This document shows positions 24,717 through 35,087 of a stretch of DNA of 64,000 nucleotides, piece after piece. The notes beneath the pieces were generated by a model, which was given only the letters and a program-made list of their open reading frames with translations, ran no database searches and was not told the DNA's origin. The position numbers were made by a program, and so were the translations under genes. This stretch comes from Stenocarpella maydis. Lineage: Eukaryota > Ascomycota > Sordariomycetes > Diaporthales > Diaporthaceae. Position 1 is the first letter of the stretch; each line of letters starts with the position of its first letter. The stretch spans positions 186,001-250,000 of the forward strand of contig NQMI01000019.1 in assembly GCA_002270565.1 (NCBI GenBank). The letters run 5' to 3'.

Positions 24717-26395
24717 TCACTCAAGGAAGCTGCCTTTTATCTCGTTCCTCGTGGGTTGTGTTGGTGCACGCGGCTCCAGGTTCTGCATCGGAACAAAAGT
24801 GGGTGAGTTGCCATCGACCTTGAACGACCGGTGGTGTACCTGGACGCCCTTCGCCGGGGACTCCTGGATCGGCGAGCCCTGTTCTTGGAAGGCTTTCGCG
24901 ACGCCGGGGTTCATCCGCTGGGAAACGAACATGCTGGCCCTGCTGAGACTTAGGCCCTGCCACCATTCGGGACCCCCCTTCTTGAGATTGGGCACGACAT
25001 CTTTTGATCCGATCGTGGGCACGTGGCCCGCGTCGTTTCCGTTCCCGTAACGGTAGTATCTCTGCCGCGATTGTTCGCCGCCAAAGACGGTTGGCCATAT
25101 CCGAGCCAGGATCTGCCGCATCGCTGGCATGCAGGCGCAGATAATCCCCACGTTAATTTCCGTCGTAGACCAGAGCATTATGTCGAAGTTATCGAATGTC
25201 GGGTTGTCGGATGCTGCGAATGAGACAAGCGCGCGTAACCGCAGGATACTGACGATGGTCACACTGTGTGCGGTGCGTCAGCCAAGGCACCTGGGGGCAT
25301 TCACATGCGTCTCGCAACCCGGCTGCATAGTTAACTCACAAGGTGCCGACGAAGAACATCAAGCCAACACCAATCTTCTTCTTCCAATGCAGGTGCAGTC
25401 CTGGCAGCTGCGAGAGCGGCAGGGCCAGCATCCAGATATCCATCGCGATACTGATGGCGGCATTCGCCCAGCCCATGGCGTTTATATCGCTGCAGGTCCC
25501 AGAATGCTGACCGTCCCATTGCAGCCAGGAGAACTCAATCGGCCGGCACTGCAACAGTGCCGCGATAGCAAAGGTGGTTCCGAATAGAACATCGAAGACC
25601 ACCGTGGCCCAGAGCAGGCGTTTCATCACCGGGGTGGTGAATATGCGGAGGTAGAAGAGCAACAGGCTCAGCTTCAGGGCCGCGAGGTCCAGGAAGTACT
25701 GGACTGATATGAACAAGAACCATTTGCCGAACTCGTCGATTTGATAGAAAGGCACCGTCCATATGTCTTTGCCTGACCCATTGCGAACCAGGCGCTCGCA
25801 TATGACTACAGTCCCCGGCACGCCCAGGCAGAGTGTCAACAGTACGGCCCAGTCGTCGGCGTACATGCCCATCTTGGAAATGAACAGCCGGAAGATGAGC
25901 CTCAAAGCCACCACGAAGGCTGATACCACGCCGAAGGTAGCTGCCAAGGCGTACAGCTCATGGCTTCTGTCCCGGGGCGGAACACCGCATGCGGTCTCAG
26001 TTTGGTTCTTCGTGACTGCGGGGGCCCATTAGAAGTTGCATAAAGGTTAGGCCCTATCAAGTGAAGCTTACAAAGAGCCTCCCTAACCGTGCAGCTGCCA
26101 AGTACACACGTCTCGACAGTATTAGTGTAGGCAGTGTCCAGGCATAAACATGTGCCGTTCGTGGGGGGGCACTGGGTGACGGGCAAGGAGTTCAGGAAAC
26201 ATGACGACTATGAATACTATTAGCTTGTAGAAACGGCTCGTAAATCCCACTGCGCATCTCTTGAGAACTTACAGCACAACTTGCCAACGTCGATAGTAGC
26301 TGTGCGGGCGACGATGCGCTAGATTGTCCGGACACCAACCCCAGAAGACCGAGGAGGACGAAGGGGAGAAACCGCCAGGGCATCGTGATCTCCAT
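24717..26395 (-). CDS. CFEM-domain seven-helix receptor, PTH11-like
   Basis: Four minus-strand exons: 26273-26395, 26072-26207, 25340-26015 and 24717-25263. They give 493 residues from the ATG at 26393-26395, or 489 from the next one at 26381-26383. After a signal peptide comes a CFEM module whose cysteines are completed across three exons (LASCA-SSCF, QC, CLC, TC, SC, AC: eight in all), then [20 protein letters not shown] leading into the membrane domain. Seven helices follow, including [17 protein letters not shown] and [19 protein letters not shown]; this is the fungal rhodopsin-type domain of PTH11-related proteins. The cytoplasmic tail (about 130 residues) is hydrophilic. PTH11 of Magnaporthe oryzae is a plasma-membrane receptor-like protein needed for appressorium development; this large family senses surface or nutrient cues. 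The ligand is unknown here. Confidence 0.9.
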
Positions 26396-29300
26396 ATTAC
26401 GTATATCCTCAGGCCTCAGGTACTCCCATGGCACACACTGCCTTCGGCGTCTGGGCTGCTCCCGCGGTTTGGGTATTATGGCTTTGGCGTTGATTGCATA
26501 GGTCGTCTATGAAGTCGAGATGGACTCCCCGGCCCCTTTGTGGGGCCGTTGGGAATTCATATACGGGCCTACGGAGGGCCTTGCCTACACCGAGTAGGCA
26601 CCCCTTTCAGGTTACAGTGCATGGATCCCATGGCTCAGGGATTTCTTCGGCTCCTCCTGGGCCGGGTTTGGCCTGAGGGAGCGATAGAGACGGGTCGAGA
26701 TAGAGTTTCCGCGGCGTTCACGCTAGGAAATCCAATGTCCGTGCAATTTCACGATCGGATATGCTCCGGGGGGCATGCCTGGGCTGCCCTACAACGGACG
26801 AAAGTCGTATCTGTCCCAGATCAGGCAGTGATTAACGAGAGGGTCGCGCTGGGAGTTAAAGTAAGCGGGTACTACTCCAAGGTTACAATGCATCATGGAT
26901 AGAAGGTTTCAAAACTTCTTCTCTTACCTATTTATTCATGAGGCCTCACCTTGATCGTAAACTTTAGTCTCAAACTTCCACTCGCAAAAGTTAGAATTGA
27001 AATGGCGAGTCGGAAAGATTTTACATGACCAGGCGTGTTGTCCGGCGCAGACCATGTCGTCGGTCCTTTTGGCAATCTCAAACAGGATCTAAGCAAACGC
27101 ATCCCCCTCGATTTGCCTCCAAGCCTACGAGTGCATGTAGTCTGGATGGTTTCTGTGCGATCGCCAGCTTGGGCGAAAACTGATGAAATTGTCCACGGCT
27201 AGCAGGCCTTGCCCGGTTCCACTTGAAGCTTCCGTTGTTGCATCGCCAACGGTCCAGGAGGATTCATGGAATCCGCCCTGAAGGATGCGCCGAGCTCTGC
27301 GGCTAAATGGCTCTTTCACGTCGCAGCCTCTGGGCCCCTATTGCTACGTCGAAGTGACATCCAACGGCCTGGAAAGAACTCGACTGCTCTATGGGCAGGT
27401 CCAGGAATTCTGAGCCTGGGTCTGGGTAAAGTCACCAGCGCGAGCCCCGCTGCCAGTTGGCAGATGTTTCCGCTGTCAAGTCCCGTCTGAGTGGTTTGCC
27501 CAGACTGTGTGTGTCTTTGGATTGGGCGCCAGGGGTTTCATCACATCTACTAGTCAAACCTCAGTCAGGGGTTCCAGCAACAACCCTCGACACCCTTCTG
27601 GCGTGGGCGACACACCTTCTGGCGTGGAGGCTGAAACATTAGGTGAAGGTTATCTTGCTCGTCGGGCCTTCTTCCCAAACGGGACTACGTCGCGGTAACG
27701 TTGACGGTGTCGTCTAAGCCTTGGTCAGAGAAGCTCGCTTGAACTTCTGCGCGGGATTGAGCTAGGCCTCTACTAGAGAAATGGTAGTGCCATGCAAGAG
27801 GTCATCTCCCAACGCCACATACATGTGCCTAAGTGATATAGTAAGTCTCTTTCAAGGCTAGCCCGGACTTCTAGTCGCACCCCACGAACCGGAACGGCGA
27901 AAGGCGCTCCCCGGTACACGACAAGGACCAGACTACTATCCCATACCGTCTAACACTTGGCCCAAAAAGTCACACTGAAAGACGCGTGTCACTCACTTTT
28001 GAGAGTCCAAAGGTTATCGGGTTTGGCCTTAAATGATACTCAGTGGTAGGTACTTAGCGGCCTTATCCACCCTTGCCCCATAAGGCCCCTTTTGAACTTA
28101 ATTACCAGGGCTGGAGAAAATATAAAGCAATCGGGAATCTTTGAGGGTTTGAGGAGGTTTTGAGACGTGAACTTGGAGGGGGGGGCTGGCCAGCCTGTGC
28201 TGGGCGATGGTCCGACCGTTGACGCTTGTCGTGCAGGGTAGACTGTGGGGCAGGTCTGCAGGCGGCGGCCGCAGGGAAAGGGCAGATGGTGTGTTTCCTC
28301 GCTCTCCTGTGAGTAACGCTGTGCGAGGGTGAGCTTGTTCCGACGGCTGCTGCTGTGGTTGAGGCTCTCGGCGGCCGGCAGCAGCAGCTGAGCGGCATTG
28401 GTCATGCAGCGCTGTTGAGCCAAGAGTTGGATTAGTAAGTACGCCAATGAGCCGCCATCGAATGACGACGCGGCCTGCATTGCATACATGTACAGTGATG
28501 TAGGCGGTTGTCCAGCCCTGTCGCTTTTCCGTTGTGTTAAGAATTGCACCAAGAGATACCTGCGCGAGGAGATAGTGAAAGCCGGCAGCAGAGCTGCCAG
28601 GATGCAAGGATATTTATTCGCTCTGTAGTCCAGAATAAGACCTACGTACACGTTATTACTCTGTTACCTCTCGTGTTTGGCTTTGCTTACGCACCAAGGC
28701 AATTGTAATTGGTCATATCGGGCCGAAAGGAGGGTGTCAATACCGTGGTGAATTGCCGACGTCCTGTGGCATCTTACAGCGAGTCCTGTCGGCACATTGT
28801 GCGGAGATGTGCCGGCATAAGGCCCTCTGCTGCTCAAGACTGTGCCGGAAGATGAGTGATCAAGTACGTAAACCGTTTCCGAGTCCAGTTCCGCAGACAG
28901 GCGTGTCTCAACCCACCACGGATGTGGGCGATCCCTTCCTACTCTTGACTGATTTGTCTAACGCAGCTTGGGACCGCATACCGACAAGTAACGGTGTTTT
29001 AAACGCCAATATCCGTATATCATTTTCATTCCAGTACGGCCCAATACTTTACCGAGATATCTAGACACGAGGGCCTGGGTTAAGACATCCGAGAAATCCA
29101 TGACAATCCTGTTGAAGGCAAGCCCCTAACCCTGATTTGAAGTCACTTTTGCACAGGGCATGAAAGGAGAGATTTCTTTGTTTCTTCCTTTCTGAATAGT
29201 TGGGGAGATCGTTTATGGCACTTGTAGCTTTCCACGAATGCAATGTGTGATATCCTACCAAGCATCCGCTCGACGTTTTCTTCATGATATTTGCAACGAA

Positions 29301-31167
29301 TGTGCGCACCGAAATACCATGCCAGACAGGCCTGCAAAACTTTAAATTGCTGCGCGGCCAATATGATCCATCAGTAACGGCAACACAAAGGATTGTGCTG
29401 TCGGATGCGGCTAGGGGAGACGGAGAAGAGCGCATCAATAGCTCAGACAGCAGTTTTCATCAACGGTCTGACACTCACCCGGCCTTGATCCCTGACACCT
29501 GGCATTGAGGAAGTTCGTAGTTATCGTCTTCTATGACAAGTTGTATGGACTTGTTCAACGATTGATAACTGGGTCTTTTCAGACACTCGCACGGTTGGCG
29601 TTAAAACATGGCAAGTTTCTCAAGTTTCTCTATACGGAGGATCCATTATGGCTCCACTTCTCCTGTTGACTAGGCTGCGAGCATTTCTGTCCATGTTATG
29701 CATACCCACGAGATCTGGGGAGGAGGCCTTTAGAGCGGTGATGCGGTTTCCAACCCCCTTTGAACATGTACCACATCCTGTGGAAATAAGGGAAAGGGTC
29801 AACATCCGTGGAGCCCCCATAGTTCCATGTCATGCAAGGCTATCTTAAGACAACAGACTCGCAGGCGGAAGGAATGTTAAGATTTCTTCTTTCACACCCG
29901 AGTCTGAGGCGAGAATGCATGGTGTCCACTTATGCCCTCAAAACGTCGCCGAATGGTGCAGGGTAAGATGTTCCTGCCAATCCTAATGGGAATCAGAGGC
30001 CCATTATTTAACACGCCTCAAGCGACGCCCTTGCCTGTTTCTTGTCGGACCGGGCTGGAGTCCAGGTCGTCCAAACCGTTTCGGCTCAGCACTGAGGCTC
30101 GACATGGCCCGAGTTGAATCCTGAAATAGGTGCCAAGTCTCTTTACCGTCGTCATCAACCTGATCTCCAAATTAGTTATCACGATTCCGAGCGTGGCGTA
30201 TCGAATAGAGCAACTTAACTAATTTCTAGCACTACAGCTATTATGCGAGAAGAACTCATTTATATACATAATGAGCGTAAGAATAGTGGCCCCAGCAAGC
30301 CCATGATTCGTGATAGTAGTCCTTCTAGGCAAGTCATATAGCTGAAAGGATGAACTCTGCGCTAACCTCTGTTGTGTTGTGAAGTCTTCAGCCGCGGGGT
30401 TGTGTAAGTACCGAGGTATTTGGTCTGATGCCTCTAATGATAAATAATGACGGATCCATATTCAAGAGTTCATGAATTGATTTATATTTGGCGAATAAGA
30501 GTACACGTCTATTTAATAATGATGGAGATGCTCGGATATTGTGCATACTGCTAAATGAGAGGATGAGTCTTGTGAAGAAGCTCTCTTAAACTTTTAAGAC
30601 TTGTGAGCGAGTTATAGGTGCTATTTCCGATGAATAAGCCCCTGAAGAAAAATGCACCCGGAACCGGCTACATTAACTGGCCTGAGATACCCTTACACCG
30701 TTTGGTTTGTACCCCCATTCATGACTCGGGCATAGTGAAATACAGCAACCAGGCTGCTGGATACCACGATATGCCCTTACGCAGTGCTTCCTCCGCTGAG
30801 TAAGCTGTATTGCCTGACTTGACCCCTTCAGCTCCCAATACTAATAGGTTGTATATTTAAATAGGTACAGCGAAATAGTTTGCCTCAACGAAATGGCTGA
30901 TAACATCGAAATGGTTTAACCCAGTGGAATGACCACGGCGAAATGACCACAGCCAAATAGATTAAGTATAAGATACCTTCTATATTCTACACTGGTTCGT
31001 GAGTTGGAAACTAAGTCGAACGTTCTGCACCCATTCCCCCCCCCCCCTTCGCCACCCCCTAAATCCGGGCAGGCGGGTCAGAATTTGTCTTGATTGGTTG
31101 CACATGACCACTTGAGAACCAACAGGAGAGAAAGGCCATTGTATTCACCGCTTCAAGGCAAGCAACC
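26396..31167. other. Long gene-free stretch up to the Mutator-like element
   Basis: About 4.8 kb without a recognisable gene. Open frames are short, lack motifs and do not pair into splice-compatible models. GC content falls and stop density rises towards 29-31 kb, typical of old mutated DNA. A short duplication (CTTCTGGCGTGG, twice) lies near 27595-27625, and repeated CGAAATGG/CGAAATGAC words occur at about 30865-30955. A C run is at about 31036-31047. Confidence 0.4.
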
Positions 31168-31175
31168 TTGGAATA
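31168..31175. repeat. Left target-site duplication of the Mutator-like element
   Basis: The octamer TTGGAATA directly abuts the left inverted repeat. The same octamer sits at 34122-34129 directly outside the right inverted repeat. Eight-base duplications are usual for hAT and within the 8-11 bp of Mutator-like elements. Confidence 0.85.
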
Positions 31176-31220
31176 GAGATCGGAAATTCGCACAGCAAAA
31201 AACGGAAGGTATACAGGTAT
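31176..31220 (+). repeat. Left terminal inverted repeat of the MULE
   Basis: Begins GAGATCGGAAATTCGCACAG; inverted copy at 34077-34121, differing at positions 37 and 45 of the repeat (T here, C there). Confidence 0.9.
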
Positions 31221-31494
31221 GAGTGCACCCCCTATGCGCCAACGTTAAATTACACCACCCATTCGCCATACAAATCAACAATACACAGTTATTGATTACA
31301 CATCTATTGCTATATCTGAATGCCACTATCGTTGCTTCTGCTTGCCCCCATCGTTTCTTCTTCCCTGGTGTTTTGCTACTTCTTTCCTCATCTGATAGGG
31401 CGTTTCTTAATCAATCCGAGCACCTAAATCTCCTTTTAGGTCTCCTTTTTATTGCCAATGAGGTCCTCCACAGTTAGATCTACCCGTGGTAGCT

Positions 31495-33870
31495 AGTTGA
31501 CCGTCTCACGAGCGCTCGCATAGCGCTTCTTGGCTGCTGGCTCGGGTGTTGCAGTTATTGCCGCTAGTAAGGCTGATGAGGCTGCAGATTGTTGCTTCAA
31601 AAGCTGATGAGTGGCTGGCTTTGTGAGCCCTGCCTCTAATTGCTTGTTCCGTTGGACTACTTCTCGCTGGTTCTTCCTGCTACGGGAGTCCTCTTGGTTA
31701 AGGAACTGGAGGGTCTCGTTATTCTACTTGAATGCTAAGTTAACTTGTTGCATGGAAGCTGTAGTTGCCCTCGTTTTATTGCTTGCCTTACTACTCAGAC
31801 TGGTGGTTGTTAAGGTTATCTTCTTACCTATTATGGTGTTTTTATACTTAGTGAGGATCCTTTCTTCGTTTTTGCTAAATGTATTCTTATTATAAGGTCT
31901 TCCCTTTATGGTAGTGACCTTCTTAGGCGAGAGGACTAGAAGGAGAGGGTTTCTGAGTGAGAGGTTGCAATCTAGCTAATAAGACTTATAGATATCCTCC
32001 TTCATTAGGGGCAACTTAGCCTTTAATCTCTCTGTGATTTAGCTTGCGTAGGGCAAGCTAAATTGGGTGTAGATGGGGTAATTGTATGTAATTGGCAAGT
32101 AGTTGCCCTATAGGATCTTCCCCTAATGTATATGCTTGGTGAAAATTCTCTCCATTGCAAGTAGGTTAAGGGCAGCCTATATAACTTAAAGCAGAAGCTT
32201 GCCTAATTACTTTTACTTGTTAAACTTCTCTAGTAAGTATGTCTTCTGATAGGCTTCCTTAAGATATAGGGCATGAGAATTATTAAGAATTATCTTGTTA
32301 GCAGCCTTAATTAAGTATAAAATATTGCCCATCCTATAGCTAAGATAGACCTTTAGCTTCTGGTATGTGGCTTTTATAGAGGAGGTTACATATAAGTTGA
32401 AGTTGAGGATCTTGCAGGTCTTATATGCAGCCCATTTAGTAATAATCTTCTCTTCCTTATTAATATACTAGGTCTAGAGATAATTGATGATTGCTGCCTA
32501 GTCTACAAACTTCTCTTGAAGGCGCTATTAAGCCGTATTATAGGTCTAATAATTAGTTAAGAACTCTATGATCTTCAGTAGGTTGAATAGAGCCTGGTGA
32601 GTATAGGGGATATCCTCTAAATTAGGGACCCTTGCGGGTATTATAGCCTTATTTCTCTTGGAACCATTAAGTGATTCCTTATCTTCTACCTCCCTAGCTT
32701 TATTCTCTAATTTATTCTCCTCTTCCCCTATTGCTTGTAACTTCTTCTACTTCTTCTTGATATTTAGGGTGACATTTATGTTAATATGGAAGATATATAG
32801 TTGGTGATGTGCTTGGGGGAATTTGTAGCTTAGGGCGTTAATCAGAGTAGTATTGTAGTTAATTATGTAGATCGTTGGGTTATTAGCTTGGTAATAGCGG
32901 AGGAGCTTGTAAACTTGCTTAAGAAGCTACTAGAAGTTGGGTTCCTTCTTGCTATTAATAATGCCTTGGAATAGGGGCAAGTTCTTCCTTGTATGGGTTA
33001 TGCAAGTGCCTTGGAAGTATGATATCTTCTTATTGTTTGTTATATATGTATAGTTAAGTAAGAGGGAGTGTATAAAGTGATTCTCTTGGATCTATGCTAT
33101 CTAATTGTTTATATACCAGAAGATACCTATAACATTATTCTTGCTATTGGTAGTAAAGCAATACTAATATCCCTTCTTCTTAAGCAAGTCTAGAGAGGCT
33201 TATATTAGAATGTAGATCCCTTACTGCTCCTTCTGCTAAGTGGCTAGCTAGACCTTTATTGTATTTGGTCCTATAAGGATGTTGGGATATTGCTGTTGGA
33301 GTGCTTACTTGAGCTTCTTTGGCTTCGCTATTAAGGGATCCTTGGCGGTATAAGTAAGGAATTCGCGCTATAGGTCTATTAGCTTCACCTAGCTATACTG
33401 GGCTTCCCCTACTTCTTAAGGGCTGTAGTGGGTATGTGTGCCCTTATGGATTATAAGCTTCCATTTGCCTGTTGTTGCCTTTGATATATGGGCTAGTGCT
33501 TTCTACCTATAGCCTGCTTTTATTATTGTAGTGTTGTTTATTGTGGTGATTAAGGGTTGTTAACTGCCCCAGTAATACCCTAAATATACCCTGCCTAACC
33601 CTAACTTTTGGATTAATGTTATAAATCCTACAGACTTTATGGCAATGTTTAATTCAGCCTTAAGGTTGAAGTAGGTGTTATATCCATTGTGGAAGAGTTG
33701 TAGGAAGGGAGGAGGGCTAGAAAGTGCTGGTTAGCGGCCGTTTGTAGTAGTAATTTGGGTATTCCAGTTATAATAATCCGTCTGCTATTACGCCTTAAGG
33801 TGGGTATAGTTAGGGACTTGCGCTATCGCTGCAATACTAGTAAATTTAATTCTGATAGATGAAAAAGTAT
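31495..33870 (-). pseudogene. RIP-degraded MULE transposase
   Basis: On the minus strand, and ignoring stops, the family's core is legible in a single frame over long parts. A LLLNYTYITNN stretch corresponds to the LLDCTYKTN first-Asp motif, with Asp changed to Asn. Then come FQGIINSKKEPNF and IINYNTTLINAL, matching the VTDRE-ALMNAL second-Asp motif. Next is FPQAHHQLYIFHININV, matching FPxAxHQLCxWHIxKNV. The C-terminal end reads ATPEPAAKKRYASARE before a stop near 31495. Numerous TAG/TAA codons sit where CAG/CAA would be expected. The start is not defined. MULE transposases cut and paste by a DDE mechanism; with both visible Asp positions changed and many stops this copy cannot work. Confidence 0.8.
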
Positions 33871-34076
33871 TTTTAATGGTGAAACGATCGATCGTGAGAA
33901 GATCTAGTTGGTATCATAAGTGGTGGGTGGTTAGCAAGGGAGTGTTGTTTGGTGGCTAAAGGAGGAATGGCAGGTCTGCAGGTCTGGGAGATAAAAAGCA
34001 CTGGTGTGGGTGGTGTGGGTGGTCAAGTGTAGTTGAATGGGGCGCTCTGATTGGCTGCAGCGCAGGGGTCAGAAGC

Positions 34077-34121
34077 GTACCTGTGTACCTTCCGTTTTTT
34101 GCTGTGCGAATTTCCGATCTC
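34077..34121 (-). repeat. Right terminal inverted repeat of the MULE
   Basis: Inverted copy of 31176-31220 with two differences, directly followed by the TTGGAATA target duplication at 34122-34129. Confidence 0.9.
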
Positions 34122-34129
34122 TTGGAATA

Positions 34130-35087
34130 TAGTACAATCTGCCGGAAAACCAGTGCTCTTATCTTCTTGGGTTCAGGTCGCACCCCTGTTGCGTGTCTTT
34201 GAGCAGATGAGATCCCGACTGTGGCTGCCGTCATTTACTGCCATCGTCCTTGTCCTACCATATGGGTTACATTTAAGCTGAGGTATGCTGCTCCGCCCGT
34301 GCTGATGCTATCGAATAGATTGGATGAGACCTCGACATGCAGGCCCTCGGGATGCAAGAAGCCGAGGAGGGATCCACAGCACGAGACTCCATGGCGGAAT
34401 ATCTCGGTGGCCATTCGTTGTTAAACTACCTAACTAGGTAGCCCACGTCTCCGACTAAGCTGCTACCCCTGGGAACACGCCCAGAATGGCGTGAACATAC
34501 TGACCAAACTAATCTGTAGAAGGCCTCTTTGGCGGCAGGTATAACTACAGCTTCTGGACGGTAATGTCAGCCCACCGAGCATATTGTTCTCAATGAGAGA
34601 AGCGCGCCTTAATGCGCTTCAACAATGAGAAGTAGTTAAACAACGTGAGGAGGCAAGCCGCGGGGCGCCGAGTAGATGCTCTTCAATTGAGGTTAAGTAC
34701 TCTAACTCCGTACCACGTCGGACGCAGCTCGAATGTACCTGCAAGAAAATGCAAGAATCCCCGCTTCGTCACGTATGCCCTGATATCGGCGACTACCTCA
34801 GGGAGACGGCTAGGTGCATGACGCCACATGCAGCAACGGCGCTTATTGAGCGGTATCTATGGCCTCTGCCTGAGCATGGGGTATAGTCAAAGGGTCGGGT
34901 TTTTGTGATATCAACCGCCAGCACACCAGGCACCGCTTCGGCGCGAGGCCTAAGCTATATAAGCAGGTAGTTGGTCCGGCGCTGGCCGATTCGAGAACTC
35001 CTGTGAACACTTTTCCAAGCCGTTTTTGATACATTCTTCTTGCCTGATATTGGTCTTACAGCACGCGTATCCTCTATCACCTACACG
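34130..35087. other. Upstream region of the ankyrin/CorA-like gene
   Basis: No gene recognised. A perfect 7-bp stem with an 8-base loop lies at 34599-34620. A TATATAAG box at 34955-34962 is about 125 bases upstream of the ankyrin gene's start codon and may be its core promoter. Confidence 0.35.

Larger units (their letters stand above)
31176..34121 (-). mobile_element. Mutator-like (MULE) DNA transposon, mutated by transitions
   Basis: A 2946-bp element bounded by 45-bp terminal inverted repeats (31176-31220 and 34077-34121) that match at 43 of 45 positions. It is flanked by perfect TTGGAATA duplications. The interior, read on the minus strand, is a MULE-type transposase riddled with stops. 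The two inverted-repeat differences are both T (left) against C (right), and catalytic-looking Asp codons have become Asn; both are what C-to-T/G-to-A RIP gives. The element is complete in outline but surely inactive. Confidence 0.88.

Noticed and set aside
28040..28651. Minus-strand overlapping frames of 100-200 codons
   Set aside because: Several frames are open at once in GC-skewed DNA; none has motifs or fungal codon bias.
34599..34620. Perfect 7-bp hairpin
   Set aside because: Too short and not followed by a T run; expected by chance in 64 kb.
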